64,000 nucleotides of DNA, from positions 4,712,001 to 4,776,000 of the forward strand of contig JBLDXI010000015.1 in NCBI GenBank assembly GCA_047495785.1, written 5' to 3'. The notes beneath the pieces are model-generated. The model saw only the letters and a list, made by a program, of their open reading frames with translations, did not search any database and had not been told where the DNA came from. The position numbers were made by a program, and so were the translations under genes. Shown in pieces: positions 10,878-22,685 of the stretch. Position 1 is the first letter of the stretch. Each line of letters opens with the position of its first letter. This stretch comes from Lepidodermella squamata. Its lineage: Eukaryota > Gastrotricha.

Positions 10878-13800
10878 ATGACGCATGAAAAAATAAATCA
10901 TTGCTGTCTCATATTTGTCGACGGGCATATGAGCGATTTCAACGTGGAAGATGTTTCAATAGCAATTCGAAACTCGATTCTCCCCCTGCATTGCCTTCCC
11001 GGTTTCCCTTTGTTTAATGCTTTGGGAATATACGTCATAAGTAAGAATCGGATCTTGATAAATTACCCAGTACAAAATCCATTCCGAAATATTCAATCTT
11101 TATTGCGATCGCTTTCTGAGATGCGGCAGACAACGGATATTGACAGCCCGCGAACAAAAGCTGTCGGTCGAAGCGATGTGAACTTGGAGAAACTGATTAA
11201 CGATAAGAACAGAACAACCAGAGTGAAATGGAATATCATAGCCTTTCACGTGGCTGGCTATGACCTGTTATCATCAGATTTGGTCTGTGAATTTGTGTCA
11301 AATATTTCTGCGCCGTTAAAAACTGTTACAGTCATTCGAAGTGACAGCCAGAAGCGAGATAAAAAGAATTCAGAAGGGGACTTAGTTTCAGAGGTGCACT
11401 ATGTCTCAAATGGCTTCGAATTGACGAAACGGATGAAAAGTCTATTTCTGCAACCGCTGAACGAAAAATTGGACCTGAAAATTTACTTGGCAGAGAGGGT
11501 GATTAATGCTAACATGCAAATGACTTTCATTCCACCGGGCATTTTTTTCGAAACTTGCCACGTACAAACGCCCTTTTTCTTGAAGAATATGCTGGGAACT
11601 TCGGTTACTTTCGAAGCTCCGCTGTCTGGCCACAGGCCTGCGAAAAAGAAAGCTAATTCAGCAGAATTCTCCGAAGTGGTTTTTTCTTGCGCTGCTACAA
11701 TCCAAAGTAATGATCTCCCCATTGATGTGTTATATGGTCCTCCAATTGCAGTGTTTTCGGAAGGTGGATACAGGGTGTTTCAGAACTTGCGCACTAAAAT
11801 AACCTGCGGCAAATGGTTGCCTTGGTATCCAGAGTAAACGTGCGCGCGCTGCGCATACATTCCGCGCACATATGTTTATATTTTTGCATAGGATAAGGCG
11901 CGGCTAGCGCAAACGGTAATGCGTGTAATGCGTATATGCTATGTAGTTGGCGTTATACGTCCCATATGGCGTGCAAGCGGTATGCGCGCATTATAACATG
12001 CGCAAATCGAACTCGTATATACCGCGTATATACCGTAACGCTGCTGCAGTAATGGGAATATCGCTAGGAAATAAGACTTGCTCTTGCAAAATATCTGGAA
12101 ATTTGCCGATTTCTCAATGAAGAAACCTCCAACAGGACAGGTTCTTAATGCGGCTATGAATAATTTCGAGTTTGCAAAACAGATATGATGAAAATTATTA
12201 CCGATAATGTAATTTTTACGCCGTTGCTGTTGTTTTATTCCATGAATTTGATTTCACGTTCATTCACTCTTGAAAAGAGCAGTAAAAATTGAGAGGAAGT
12301 GAAAAAAGTCGTGAGTAAAGGTAATGTTGCAACACTCTGATTGAGTTTAAAAATTTCTGTGAGCTAAAATTTGAAAGCAAAAACTTAGTCGCTTCCACGG
12401 GAAAATGTCGTTTACCACTTGCATAAGAATGGACGCAAAAACATTGACGTTACCTTAAACGGCCCAACTACGACGATTTTTGTGACATTTGACATGCGAT
12501 TCCTTACGAACCCTGTGGATAGACTTTTTGCGCGACAAACCAGCCTGGTAGACCAGCTCTTGGGCTTTCAAACGATATCAAGAAATCAAAAATCCATCCA
12601 CGGGTATTCAAGAGGGAGGGTTGTAAAGTTGACACGGTTGTAGCGAAAAACGGCCTCTCTACGCCGGTTTTCGCGTCGATTGACATGCGTCTCCTTGCGA
12701 TGCCCGTGGATAGACTTTCGGCGCGACCAACCAGCCTTGTAGAGCTCATCTCGGGCTATCTAACGATGTCAAGAAATCAAAAATCCATCCACGGGTATTC
12801 AAGAGGGAGGGTTGTAAAGTTGACACGGTTGTAGCGAAAAACGGCCTCTCTACGCCGGTTTTCGCGTCGATTGACATGCGTCTCCTTGCGATGCCCGTGG
12901 ATAGACTTTCGGCGCGACCAACCAGCCTTGTAGAGCTCATCTCGGGCTATCTAACGATGTCAAGAAATCAAAAATCCATCCACGGGTATTCAAGAGGGAG
13001 GGTTGTAAAGTTGACACGGTTGTAGCGAAAAACGGCCTCTCTACGCCGGTTTTCGCGTCGATTGACATGCGTCTCCTTGCGATGCCCGTGGATAGACTTT
13101 CGGCGCGACCAACCAGCCTTGTAGAGCTCATCTCGGGCTATCTAACGATGTCAAGAAATCAAAAATCCATCCACGGGTATTCAAGAGGGAGGGTTGTAAA
13201 GTTGACACGGTTGTAGCGAAAAACGGCCTCTCTACGCCGGTTTTCGCGTCGATTGACATGCGTCTCCTTGCGATGCCCGTGGATAGACTTTCGGCGCGAC
13301 CAACCAGCCTTGTAGAGCTCATCTCGGGCTATCTAACGATGTCAAGAAATCAAAAATCCATCCACGGGTATTCAAGAGGGAGGGTTGTAAAGTTGACACG
13401 GTTGTAGCGAAAAACGGCCTCTCTACGCCGGTTTTCGCGTCGATTGACATGCGTCTCCTTGCGATGCCCGTGGATAGACTTTCGGCGCGACCAACCAGCC
13501 TTGTAGAGCTCATCTCGGGCTATCTAACGATGTCAAGAAATCAAAAATCCATCCACGGGTATTCAAGAGGGAGGGTTGTAAAGTTGACACGGTTGTAGCG
13601 AAAAACGGCCTCTCTACGCCGGTTTTCGCGTCGATTGACATGCGTCTCCTTGCGATGCCCGTGGATAGACTTTCGGCGCGACCAACCAGCCTTGTAGAGC
13701 TCATCTCGGGCTATCTAACGATGTCAAGAAATCAAAAATCCATCCACGGGTATTCAAGAGGGAGGGTTGTAAAGTTGACACGGTTGTAGCGAAAAACGGC

Positions 13801-15025
13801 CTCTCTACGCCGGTTTTCGCGTCGATTGACATGCGTCTCCTTGCGATGTCCGTGGATAGAAATTTTGCGCGACTTACTGGCCTTGTTAAGCACATCTCTG
13901 GCTGTTTAGTGATGTGAAAATATGCAATTGGCATCCACGGATTTTTGGAGATGCTGGAGCCTGAAGGCTGGAAAATTCCAATTTCTCACCTTTTCTTGGG
14001 TTTTTCGAAGATTGTATAAAGTCTAGCCATGAATTGTTCGCTATTTATCCTTCAACATTTTGCTCCTGATTTCTTGATCGTAATTTCGAGGAAATTTCGA
14101 TTAGTTATCCACGAAATCAGATTGCTACATTACGTCCACGTAATGAACTGCAAACCTTCCTTTTCTGTCTTCGCTTGATGTACAACATTTGCCAGTGGTT
14201 TAGATCAACGTCATTTTTTATCAACATGTGCAGTCGGGGCCTTGAATTAATGCAACGTGAAAGAAATTTTGATGCCAAGGCAGGAGACTAATTAACCAAC
14301 GATTTTTCGACAAATTCAACATCAAGTAAAATCAGAATTTTCTCAGAAATCATCAATTTCTGAAATATCCAGCCACGGAATTTGAGAAATTGTTTTGAAA
14401 CCTCTCGCTTCAGAGTCCAATCAATCAGCATGTTTCAGAAAAACATGACATCATCCTCGAAATAAAAAAGATATTCAATGAAACTCGGCTCAAATTTATC
14501 GAGGCTCGAAGGTTTCCACCAGAAAATAACTACGGCAGTGCTATTATGTATGCTGTACATTTATGTATTACGCATATTTTATACGCTGACTACAGTAGTG
14601 TGTGGTACATTTATAGGTAAAATAGTATACGCGTATAATAGTGTATGCGCATAACAATGCGCGCGCATTTGCCGCATGCTATTCATATAGTGCGCGAGTT
14701 CTGAAACACCCTGTATAACGGATTCGATGAGCTGATTTCAGCATTATTATCTGATGGCTTGACAATGATATGCCGTCAAATGAAACCTACGAGCGACTTG
14801 CAACCTTTCTTTGCTCTGATTCCACGTGAGATCGGCAGCCGTAGTGTTTTACGTCGTCTCGTTACTTCAGATTTTCTGCTGCCAACATCTACATTTGCTA
14901 TGGACTGTCCAATTCTTAACCCCGAAGATAACATCCTCAGCAAGATACCTCTTTGGCGCGATGAACTGGATCATATTGTAGCAACATTGAAAGGAAAACT
15001 TTGGAACAAACTTCTGCGAAAATGA
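10878..15025 (+). CDS. M1AP-like protein gene interrupted by a TA-flanked transposon
   Basis: Host coding sequence is 10878-11770 plus 14716-15025. Together they make 1203 nt, exactly 401 codons with one in-frame stop, and the frame runs cleanly across the empty-site join (GGA TAT AAC GGA). In the C-terminal part, a FFALIP segment followed by a DFLLPTSTF segment resembles the end of meiosis 1 arrest protein (M1AP), which in vertebrates acts in male meiotic recombination. The overall length (400 versus about 530 residues) and the rest of the protein are only loosely similar, so the family call is tentative. There is no signal peptide or membrane segment and no other intron. As the sequence stands, translation runs into the transposon and stops at 11835-11837 after 22 foreign residues, removing the last 103 residues, unless the 2.9-kb insert is spliced out. 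Confidence 0.6.
11771..14713. mobile_element. Non-autonomous DNA transposon with TA duplication and internal satellite
   Basis: Ends are inverted copies of CAGGGTGTTTCAGAACT, continuing with GCGCACTA and TGCGGCAAAT at similar spacing, so about 50 bp of imperfect terminal repeat. The flanking dinucleotide TA is present on both sides (11769-11770 and 14714-14715). The interior has no transposase frame: it holds GC/AT-alternating subterminal DNA (about 11840-12050 and 14545-14710) and the 191-bp tandem array. TA duplication and repeat form suggest mobilisation by a Tc1/mariner-type (IS630) transposase in trans, but the superfamily is not proven. Intact borders and an intact empty site imply recent insertion. 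Confidence 0.85.
12398..13930. repeat. 191-bp tandem repeat, about 7 good units plus degenerate edges
   Basis: The word ATCCATCCACGGGTATTC recurs at about 12592, 12783, 12974, 13165, 13356, 13547 and 13738, a period of exactly 191. The central units look identical by eye; the first unit (about 12398-12590) and the last part (after about 13850) have diverged. Each unit holds an inverted pair, ATCCACGGGTAT and ATGCCCGTGGAT, about 105 nt apart. On the minus strand each unit carries a 64-codon frame whose stop overlaps the next start as ATGA. As 191 is not a multiple of three, that is a side effect of the period and no evidence for protein. Confidence 0.95.
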
Positions 15026-15415
15026 TGAACCTGACACTGTCTGTTGATTAAATTGGCTCAATATATAATTTGGACCAAGATCAAATGACCTCCTTTGTTT
15101 ATGATTTATGATTGCTTCTCTTTTTGAAAAAATAAAAGCATTCAAAGCAATTAATGATTTTTTTTTGAAAAGCAAGGCGTTCATAGGTATCGAGAATTGG
15201 TCAAAAATCCATCATGCTCAATTTTAATAGTTTGTTCAACACATTGATCCTGTATTCATGATCAAATCAGAGGTCAACAAAGTTTCATAGATACTCTTAT
15301 GACGTATTTAATGCTACAAATAACCAAGCGGTTGAAACGAAAATATTCCTTTTGCGAGTTAGTAGTAGTTGAATAAGAAAAATAGGCCTTAACGAAGAAT
15401 GCCATCTGTTTCGGT
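15026..15415. other. Convergent 3' spacer between M1AP-like and EFHC-like genes
   Basis: AT-rich sequence with AATAAA at 15131-15136, a possible polyadenylation signal for the plus-strand gene. No coding sequence seen. Confidence 0.4.
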
Positions 15416-17658
15416 TTAGTTTTCCAAGAATTTACGCCACTGCTCCAAGGAAATATTTCCCTCGGGATGATCGCTGATTTCTCGAACGATAGAATCGATT
15501 ATATCATCGTCTGTGGGCAAATGCATTTGCGTACACTTTCTCTTAATATCATCGCGGGTTATGTAACCACGCCGATGATTGTCCAACTGCAAAAACAGCT
15601 CATCGACTCTCGGTCGGCCAGTGATACCCAACTTTCTCAGCTGAGTACGTAACTCAGCGACAAGCCGACTGCGGTCGCCATCGCTATTTACAGGAGGGAA
15701 TAAGTAGTGATTATACGATCATTATCATCGATAACTTACTTCCGAACGACAGTTACTGGTTGGAAACGATAGCAAGAGGCACCACGGTCATTAGTAGCAT
15801 TGCCTAAATGAGCACGAAGATTTTCAATAACTTCATTCGGAAATTGGTCGCGGTATTTCTCAACAAACGACAACACGAAGGTGTCCGCACTTTTGATAAT
15901 GAATCGCTGCTTGAACACTTCGACACGTGCCCCAATGTAGAGATCCTAGAATCAGGGACAATTTCAGAGGTTAGAAACCTCAAGGCAAAAATTGGGGCAA
16001 AAAATATACTTGAGGTCCATAATATATAGGACGTTCAGCAGTTGAGCCGGGCTTGGCCACTCGAGATTTTTCCAAAAATTTGCCACCAATGACGCCACTG
16101 TTGCGTTTCGGCGGCTCGTAAATCGACAGTGCATCATCGGACACATGGTAAATTATGACAAAGCGACGCCCAGCATCTTCAGGATGAACAGAGTCGAGCT
16201 CGGCTTCGTACCGTAGTTTAACGGCATCGTTTTCCATAATTTTGATGTAATCCTTCTTTGGTGGTTCTGGTATGAGGGAAATTACGTTTTGAAGTGAGTC
16301 CTCAATGGAGCCATAGCCATTGTAAGGTGGAATTTCCTGAAATCACGGAAAAGTTACGTTCATCATGAGATGGCTCTAAATTATTGAATATACCATCTTC
16401 GGTAGAGGTTCTCCCCGTTCATTCACGGTTAAAGGAGTGAAGTCAGTTAGACCAAAGTTTTGATAGTAGAAAGATTTCGTGAAATTATCGATGTCAAAGA
16501 TGAAAAATCGGCGGCCATAGATGAAAACCGTTTTTCCGATCATGAAGTCTCTGAAAATAGCCATTCATTATATCAAACTGAAATAGGTACATATTTTGTT
16601 TTCTAGAACTCCAACTTACGATGAAGTGAAAAAATCCTTAGATTCGTTAGGAGTTATTTCCATGTAGATTCCTGGATGAGTTGAAGGAATATTGTTGCGG
16701 TCCTTCAAAATTTTGTGGCGTTGGATCAGAACAGGGAAAGGATCTCGACCATCGTTTTGGCGGTGAACCTCCCTTACTTCAACTGTATCGTCTGCCAGAT
16801 AGTAATGAATAACAACAGGTCGAAGTTCTCCGAAAAGGTTGTCGCGATCATCCCAGACGGCGAAGAAACGCAGGATCTTCTTGTCCATTTCCAAAAATTG
16901 GCGTAACTTGTCGTAATCAGTTTTAGTTTTATTCGTGGTAAGAGCTTCACGTTTTTCGCGAGTTGCAGTGTAAGGATCTTGAGGAATGCACTCTGGAGGG
17001 TCAAGAATAACACCCTCGCTTTCGAGATAATCTCTGGTCCAAGGGTCACAATCCACCACACGGAATGTGCGACCATAAAATGTCACGTTTTTCCCCAAAT
17101 TGAAATCTTTCCAATTCCAAGTCTCACCGTGATCATTTTTGGATATCTTTTGACGATGAAGGAGCTTGCCTTGAGGCATACCACTGTTTCTAACTTCTGG
17201 CTCAATGACGGAAATACTGTCATCTTCCAGGTAGTAGAAGATGTCCACGGGCCGTACACGATAATGCTCATTTGGAGATTCGTAGACAGTTTGCTTGAAA
17301 TAGGCCTTGAAGCGAAGAACTTTCTTATCGAATGCAACATGAGCAGGGATGAAAACTTCAGGCGGAGCTTGCTTAGGCTTTCCGTAAGTTATCGTCGGTT
17401 GATAATTGGCGAGGGCATCTAGCTCATCTTGGCTTATTGTGTTGTGGTGAAGAAACTGGCCGCCAATGCCAACCTCTTTTAGCTTTGGCTGAGAAAACCC
17501 ATCCTTCATTCCAAGAGTCTGGGGCCTCCGAAAATCATGAGCCTGAATGTTTAATTGATGATTCAATAATTATCTTGCATATATCATTTACTTACTGCTG
17601 GATTGGTGAAAGTATTTCCAGGTAAAAAAGGGAGCGATTGATTTCTACGTTCGGCCAT
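15416..17658 (-). CDS. EF-hand domain-containing protein with three DM10 domains (EFHC1/2 type)
   Basis: Microtubule inner or axoneme-associated protein of the myoclonin family. Exons 17658-17596, 17542-16620, 16550-16394, 16336-16010, 15945-15740 and 15683-15416 sum to 1944 nt, 647 residues, very near the 640 of human EFHC1. Three DM10 modules follow one another: KVLRFKAYFKQ with FYYLEDDSISV and FYGRTFRVVD; KILRFFAVWDD with HYYLADDTVEV and IYGRRFFIFD; and VKLRYEAELD with YHVSDDALSIYEP and VFKQRFIIKSAD. A C-terminal EF-hand-like segment (RPRVDELFLQLDNHRRGYI) ends the protein. The start exon (MAERRNQSLPFLPG) matches the N-terminal pattern of the family. In animals without motile cilia the family persists in sensory or mechanosensory neurons, so its presence does not prove flagellated sperm. 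Confidence 0.93.
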
Positions 17659-19819
17659 TATTGTAAAATAACGGAACTGCTACACAATTTTAGAATGTAA
17701 AATATCAAAGATATTATTTATATCGAAAACATCAATAAGTTTGATACATAATGGACATTTAATAAGTTTGTATATGAAATGCGGCGACAAATGCCGAGAT
17801 GACAATCAGCAAACAAGATTGAAGTTGGCTGGCCACGATTGGATTTTCCCAGCGGGCCACCGATTGTTCAAGAACTAGCATTGTGTCATATGTTTTACCT
17901 TATTTGCCAGATTTAGGGATACCTTGCTAGTGTTTCAAATGTAACTTTGGCACATGAAAAACGCATAGAAAATCGGCAATCGGAAAGGAAAATTCAGGAT
18001 AAAGGGACAGACCCTAATGGGTTAAATACATATCAAATTTCCACCTCACCAAATCGATCGCACTGCCATAATTTTTTTGAAAAGATGAACGAATGCTATT
18101 AACGTTATTCTGCGTTCCACTGTTAATATCAACGTCCTTAATCGGTCTCAACCGGACCAAGAAACACTAGGCGTGATGCTAATCGCTGATCCGAAAAGAC
18201 ACTTCTCACGCCCATGAGATGTTTAAGCACAGTCGCCAATTTATCGGCGTTACACTAAGGCATGATGTTATAGAACCGAAGAGCCCAGACCCCAGAAGTA
18301 TTTCTTCCAAAAATTCAACGAAAAGCGCTACAACAATGGGGTAGTAGTATTAGATGTTATACAATCAGAAGCGTTCTTTTGCTTTCTCGGGCGACAGTAA
18401 TTTCTCTCAACCGAACAATGTCGTGAGGACCACTATTCACAAAAGGCAGATCAGGGTTGCCAAGTATATCACGGGATATAATATTTGCAGCCCTACAATC
18501 GCAAATTCTATGTTGCCAGCTAGGTTGCAGAAGTATAAAGACCAGGAAAATCCAATCGAAGTCAGAAATAGGTAGGGCATTAAGCTATCGTTGCTAACTG
18601 CAAGTAACTAAGGACGCCGTCACCAAGTAAAATAAAAAAATAATTAATGCGTAAATGTCAGCTTAAAAATTAGTTTGTTTGTTTTTTCAAATATTGTGTG
18701 AAGTTTAATTTTGATTATATTATTTTCGACGTGATGATGCGCTGTCCAGGTTTTTTCTCGGGGGTTAATAAAAGTCCCGAAGGCTTGTAGCTTCGGATGA
18801 CGAACACGGATAGCACGGAAAGTTTGCAAGATCTTTAGACTTTAGACAACAGCTTTGGGAGGGTAACGCGCGCACGGCCAAGATATTTCTTTTCTTTTCT
18901 TTTCACCAGCTTTCACCAATGGACCCTCTGGCGGTCGCGTAAAGATGCTTCACCTTACGGTTTTTAGGATTTGATTGTTCAACTTATTCCTCCTGACTGC
19001 CTGAATAGCCAGGCCGCTGAATATATGCTTTAATAGCTACATTCAATGTCATAACCCGGGTGTAATTTGGAATTAGATTATCCCTGGGACAATTCGGTGG
19101 CTTGCGGCTCAAGCTCTCTTCATGGATGTGAATTGTAAATTATTACTGAATTGTGCGGAAATTGTGACTATTTTTACGATAAGGACTAGCTGATTCCTTA
19201 TCCAAATCTTGCCTGCGCGCTATTAATCTCGTAGATGGTACAATTTGATGGGGTACCTCCTGGGTCTGATTGGCTATTAGCTGTCGGGCTGAATAGTATG
19301 CTTGCACTATCTTAAATATAGTTCGGATTGCCGATACTGCTGTTACGACTAACATTCGTCACCAGTGATACGTGGTAAGTGCTTTCCGTTCCTATTGCCA
19401 AACTAATGCCGAAATAACTTGGGAAGCTTGCAGCTTGCAATTTTCGTCCCATATTGTGTCGAGCAAATTCAAGAGAATATTTACAGACAAGATTCTGGTC
19501 GGAAATGTTATAATGATGTATACCCTCCTGCCCTGCTGTCTGCTGAATGTTATGGGATTTCGGACGTTCTTATCTCTTATCCTCTTCCTGTTGTTTGATT
19601 TTTTGCGTTGTTCATGTGATCTACACCGCGTGCCTTGTAAATCACGCGAATTTTTTTCTCTGCATTCAAAACCCCTTTTTTTCTCTGAAACGCACAAAAA
19701 TCACACGATAGTACATCTTGTCTAGATAAAGTGTAAATTTTTAATCCCAAGTTTTTTTAGGATGTTTGATAAACCTCAAGTACTATGATCTATAACGCAC
19801 GTAATGAAGCATTACACTA
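17659..19819. other. Gene-poor stretch of about 2.2 kb
   Basis: No coding sequence is supported. Short open frames at 18354-18575 and 19372-19725 lack recognisable domains and splice partners. A TTTCT-type pyrimidine run lies near 18885-18905. It must contain the promoters of the divergent EFHC-like and B4GALT7 genes. Confidence 0.5.
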
Positions 19820-20784
19820 ATGCTGTTTGTCAGGCTAGCTCTCCGAGCCAAAAGGCGGAAAAAATGTCTGGCACTAGTCGTTTTCTTGCTGGTCTGCCTT
19901 GCTGTAATATCGTTGGCGGAGTTTCCGTTTTTTAGCGGTGCACCTGCTTATGAATCGAAAATCGACACATCGAAAGCAAAAACAGATCACCGAATTGCGC
20001 TTATCGTTCCGTTTCGAGATCGGAAAGATGAATTACACGAATTCGTTCCTCATATATCCAAGTTTCTAGACGTTCAAGACATTCGTCACGGCATCTTCAT
20101 TATAAACCAAACAGATTCGTTCCGGTTCAATCGAGCAGTTCTCATTAATATTGGCTTTGTGGTTAGCTCTGGTGAAGGATTTGACTACATGGCTATGCAC
20201 GACATTGATTTATTGCCATTGGATCAACGTTTGTCTTACGCCTTTCCCTTTAAAGGTCCTATGCACCTCAGCTCACCAAAGTTGCATCCGCTATATCACT
20301 ATGAAACTTACGTAGGCGGTATTCTAGTCATTTCTCACGCTCATTTCAAACTCGTGAATGGCATGTCCAATCGGTATTGGGGTTGGGGTCTTGAGGATGA
20401 CGAATTTTACACTCGTTTACGTCACGCCAACTTGACAATCTACCGCCCTACCTTTAACTCAACGAATGCGTTTCGCCATATTCATGATCGAAAGAAGCGC
20501 AAGCGAGATTTTCGAGAAAAAATACCATCTTTACACAAGGTTGACAGAAGAACTGGCTTATCAACGCTAGAAACCGACGGAAAGCACGGTAATCCATTCG
20601 ACTAAAGTATTTCTTGGTTTTCAACGATTAGTTTTTAGGGCCATTATATACCATAACGGATTCCCGACCTGTGCTCATTCAGAACCACGCGGCTACCGTT
20701 TATGACGTTCGCCTGGAGTGCAATCTTGAAGCTACACCATGGTGTTTACCATCTGGTGCCAAATCTCTTCCAGCTAAATCTTAG
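19820..20784 (+). CDS. B4GALT7: Beta-1,4-galactosyltransferase 7 (xylosylprotein galactosyltransferase)
   Basis: Golgi type II enzyme adding the first galactose to xylose in the glycosaminoglycan linker; the nematode gene is sqv-3. Exons 19820-20588 and 20639-20784 give 304 residues, with a 50-nt intron. A basic cytoplasmic tail and a membrane anchor (CLALVVFLLVCLAVISLAEF) precede the catalytic domain: IALIVPFRDRKDEL, the metal-binding D-x-D in MHDIDLLPL near residue 128, then WGWGLEDDEFYTRL. The second exon, too short to stand out as an open frame, is identified by ATVYDVRLECNLEATPWC, which matches the C-terminal LDC-x-TPWC signature of B4GALT7. Without it the protein would lack that end. 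Confidence 0.95.
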
Positions 20785-20890
20785 CATTGCTCTTTCCAAT
20801 TTCTTACATTTTTCGCATTACCATAGAATATTAAATGCTATAATTTATAACAATTCAATCTTGTTCCTGATAGATTATTGAACAGATATA

Positions 20891-21528
20891 ATGACTGAGA
20901 ATGGCAATGAAACGAATCCAATAGCAGCCGCAAGCAGCTCCGCCGCTGTTGCTGTTTCCGAAGTACAGCCGGAACAAACCTATGATCAAGCTCCGCCACC
21001 AGCCTATTCTGACGTGGTAAATTCTTGCAGTTCCGCCGGTGCCGAACCTGAACACTGGAAAGCAACTTCAAATGCAGCTTATGCCGTTCCACCACCGCTT
21101 TTTGATCATATGGCCCCGGTGCGTCCCCTTCTGTCCTCGCAACCTTTAAGAGTAGTCGTCGATCAACGGGGTGTTCCTGTTTCCGTACCACCGGGAGTTC
21201 AAGTTGTTGTTGTCCCAGCACGTGGCGCCCGAGTCGTCGAGAGAGAGGTTATAACAAAAAATGATCATTTAAAAAAATGTATTTGGGTTTTATATAGGAT
21301 GAAGGCAAACGAATCAGGAGCATCGCGCTTTCCATGGCAGTTTTATCGCTGTTTTTTGGTTCACTTTTCTGCGCTATTCCAGCTCTCATATGCGCTTGTC
21401 GTCGATATGCCCCAATTGTCGATTACAGAAAATCAATCGCTCTAAGCTCCATTGCTTTACTCGTAGGAATTACTGGTTTGATTTTGGCCACGCTGCGAGC
21501 AAATCAAAAAGCTATGGCGCACATGTGA
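20891..21528 (+). CDS. Proline-rich PPxY protein with two membrane segments (paralog 1)
   Basis: Exons 20891-21247 and 21298-21528 give 195 residues. The N-terminal half is low-complexity and proline-rich with PPPAYSDV, a PPxY motif that binds WW domains such as those of Nedd4-family ligases. The C-terminal half has two hydrophobic segments (AVLSLFFGSLFCAIPALICAC and SIALSSIALLVGITGLILAT) separated by a short basic loop, an arrangement like CD225/dispanin proteins. That family call is tentative. A clear paralog lies at 24835-25431, sharing the GVPVSVPPGVQVVVV and SLFFGS-C-IPAL-AC blocks. The gene starts about 105 nt after B4GALT7 on the same strand. Confidence 0.75.
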
Positions 21529-22685
21529 AACGGTGTAAACTGTTTATACTTATAGTCTATGGTTGATGTTAGATCTAATTAAATATATTCACCGGATGCT
21601 TTGAATCAGCGGTGCTGTACAGAATGAATTTTCATTGTTAGTGCTGTGACTAATTATTTTGCATAATTTTTTAATGCCGATGTACACAGTTTCACTGACC
21701 GACTTTGCAGCCAGGTTATTTTACCACTCTTTGATCACATATTCATTATTTAGCATATTTTATTTCAGTCATGAGTTTTCGTGTTCCCTGAAATATGGAT
21801 CAAAATAAAAATTGGTATTGTTGATTGCTAAATTGTTGTGTGAGCAAGTTTTTCAATGTAGCGAAATGAGAAGCAAGTGACGTTACGCAATGAGTTTGAA
21901 GATTTTGCAAGGCATTAGTTTCACTTAAGATGTGTCGAAGAAGCGGGATTGTTGCCATACAGTCAGCGGCGTTGTCGGCATTACATGTTATGTTGTTGAA
22001 GGAAGTAGCAAAGATATCGTTAAATCTTGACTTTTCCTTACACAACGATACCATCAGCCCTCATTTCACACTGTTTCGTTTCGATTAGCCATATTGAATC
22101 TTTCAGGCTCGCTCCTGATGCATTCCCTCACTCTTTGGGTGCTGGCCATGCATGAAAGAATAACATAACAACAGTACAGTAAAGAAACGATAGTCCTCAT
22201 TTACCTAATAAGGTGCCTCTAGCTGTGTCGTTTCACCCGAGCCCGTGACATCTTAGGTTCACGCATCTGAAGTTGATTAGGATCAACAGGAACACAACAA
22301 GAGCTGCTAGATTATTTTTTCCTTGCGAAGGTTCCTGCTTAACTTGAACTTGACAAAATATTGTCCTAGTCGCTGGGTAATAGTTAAAATGGAACAGAAG
22401 ATGAACTAGGTAGGCGACCAGCCACTCGACGAGCCAAAAAAATTTCCATCAAGAAAGCATGCGACAAATAGACACATTTACTGCACAAAAATGAAAATTT
22501 TTATTTCAAGAGAGTGTTTTTACTGGAAAATAATTATGTCGTTATTTTTATTCAAATGAGTCAGTAGTTTTTTCTCTGTCCTTTATCTGCCCCTTTCGTC
22601 CTCGTCCGATGATGGTTGAACAGCAGGCTTCGGTACGTTTTTTCGTCTAGTTCGTTTTCTTTTCCCTCTCTCCGTAAGCTTTCAA
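21529..22685. other. Spacer upstream of the PDIA5-like gene
   Basis: AT-rich 3' flank with AATAAA-like words near 21800. A minus-strand open frame at 21800-22054 has no supporting feature. Nothing further is seen. Confidence 0.4.

Noticed and set aside
12398-13930. CRISPR-like array
   Set aside because: The units are contiguous 191-bp copies without unique spacers, in a eukaryotic transposon.
12504-13934. Eight minus-strand open frames of 64-81 codons as a gene family
   Set aside because: They are the same frame of a 191-bp tandem repeat; no domain, and the repetition itself explains them.
19372-19725. 117-codon plus-strand open frame
   Set aside because: The ATG is not at its start and the hydrophobic content follows T-rich DNA; no family resemblance.
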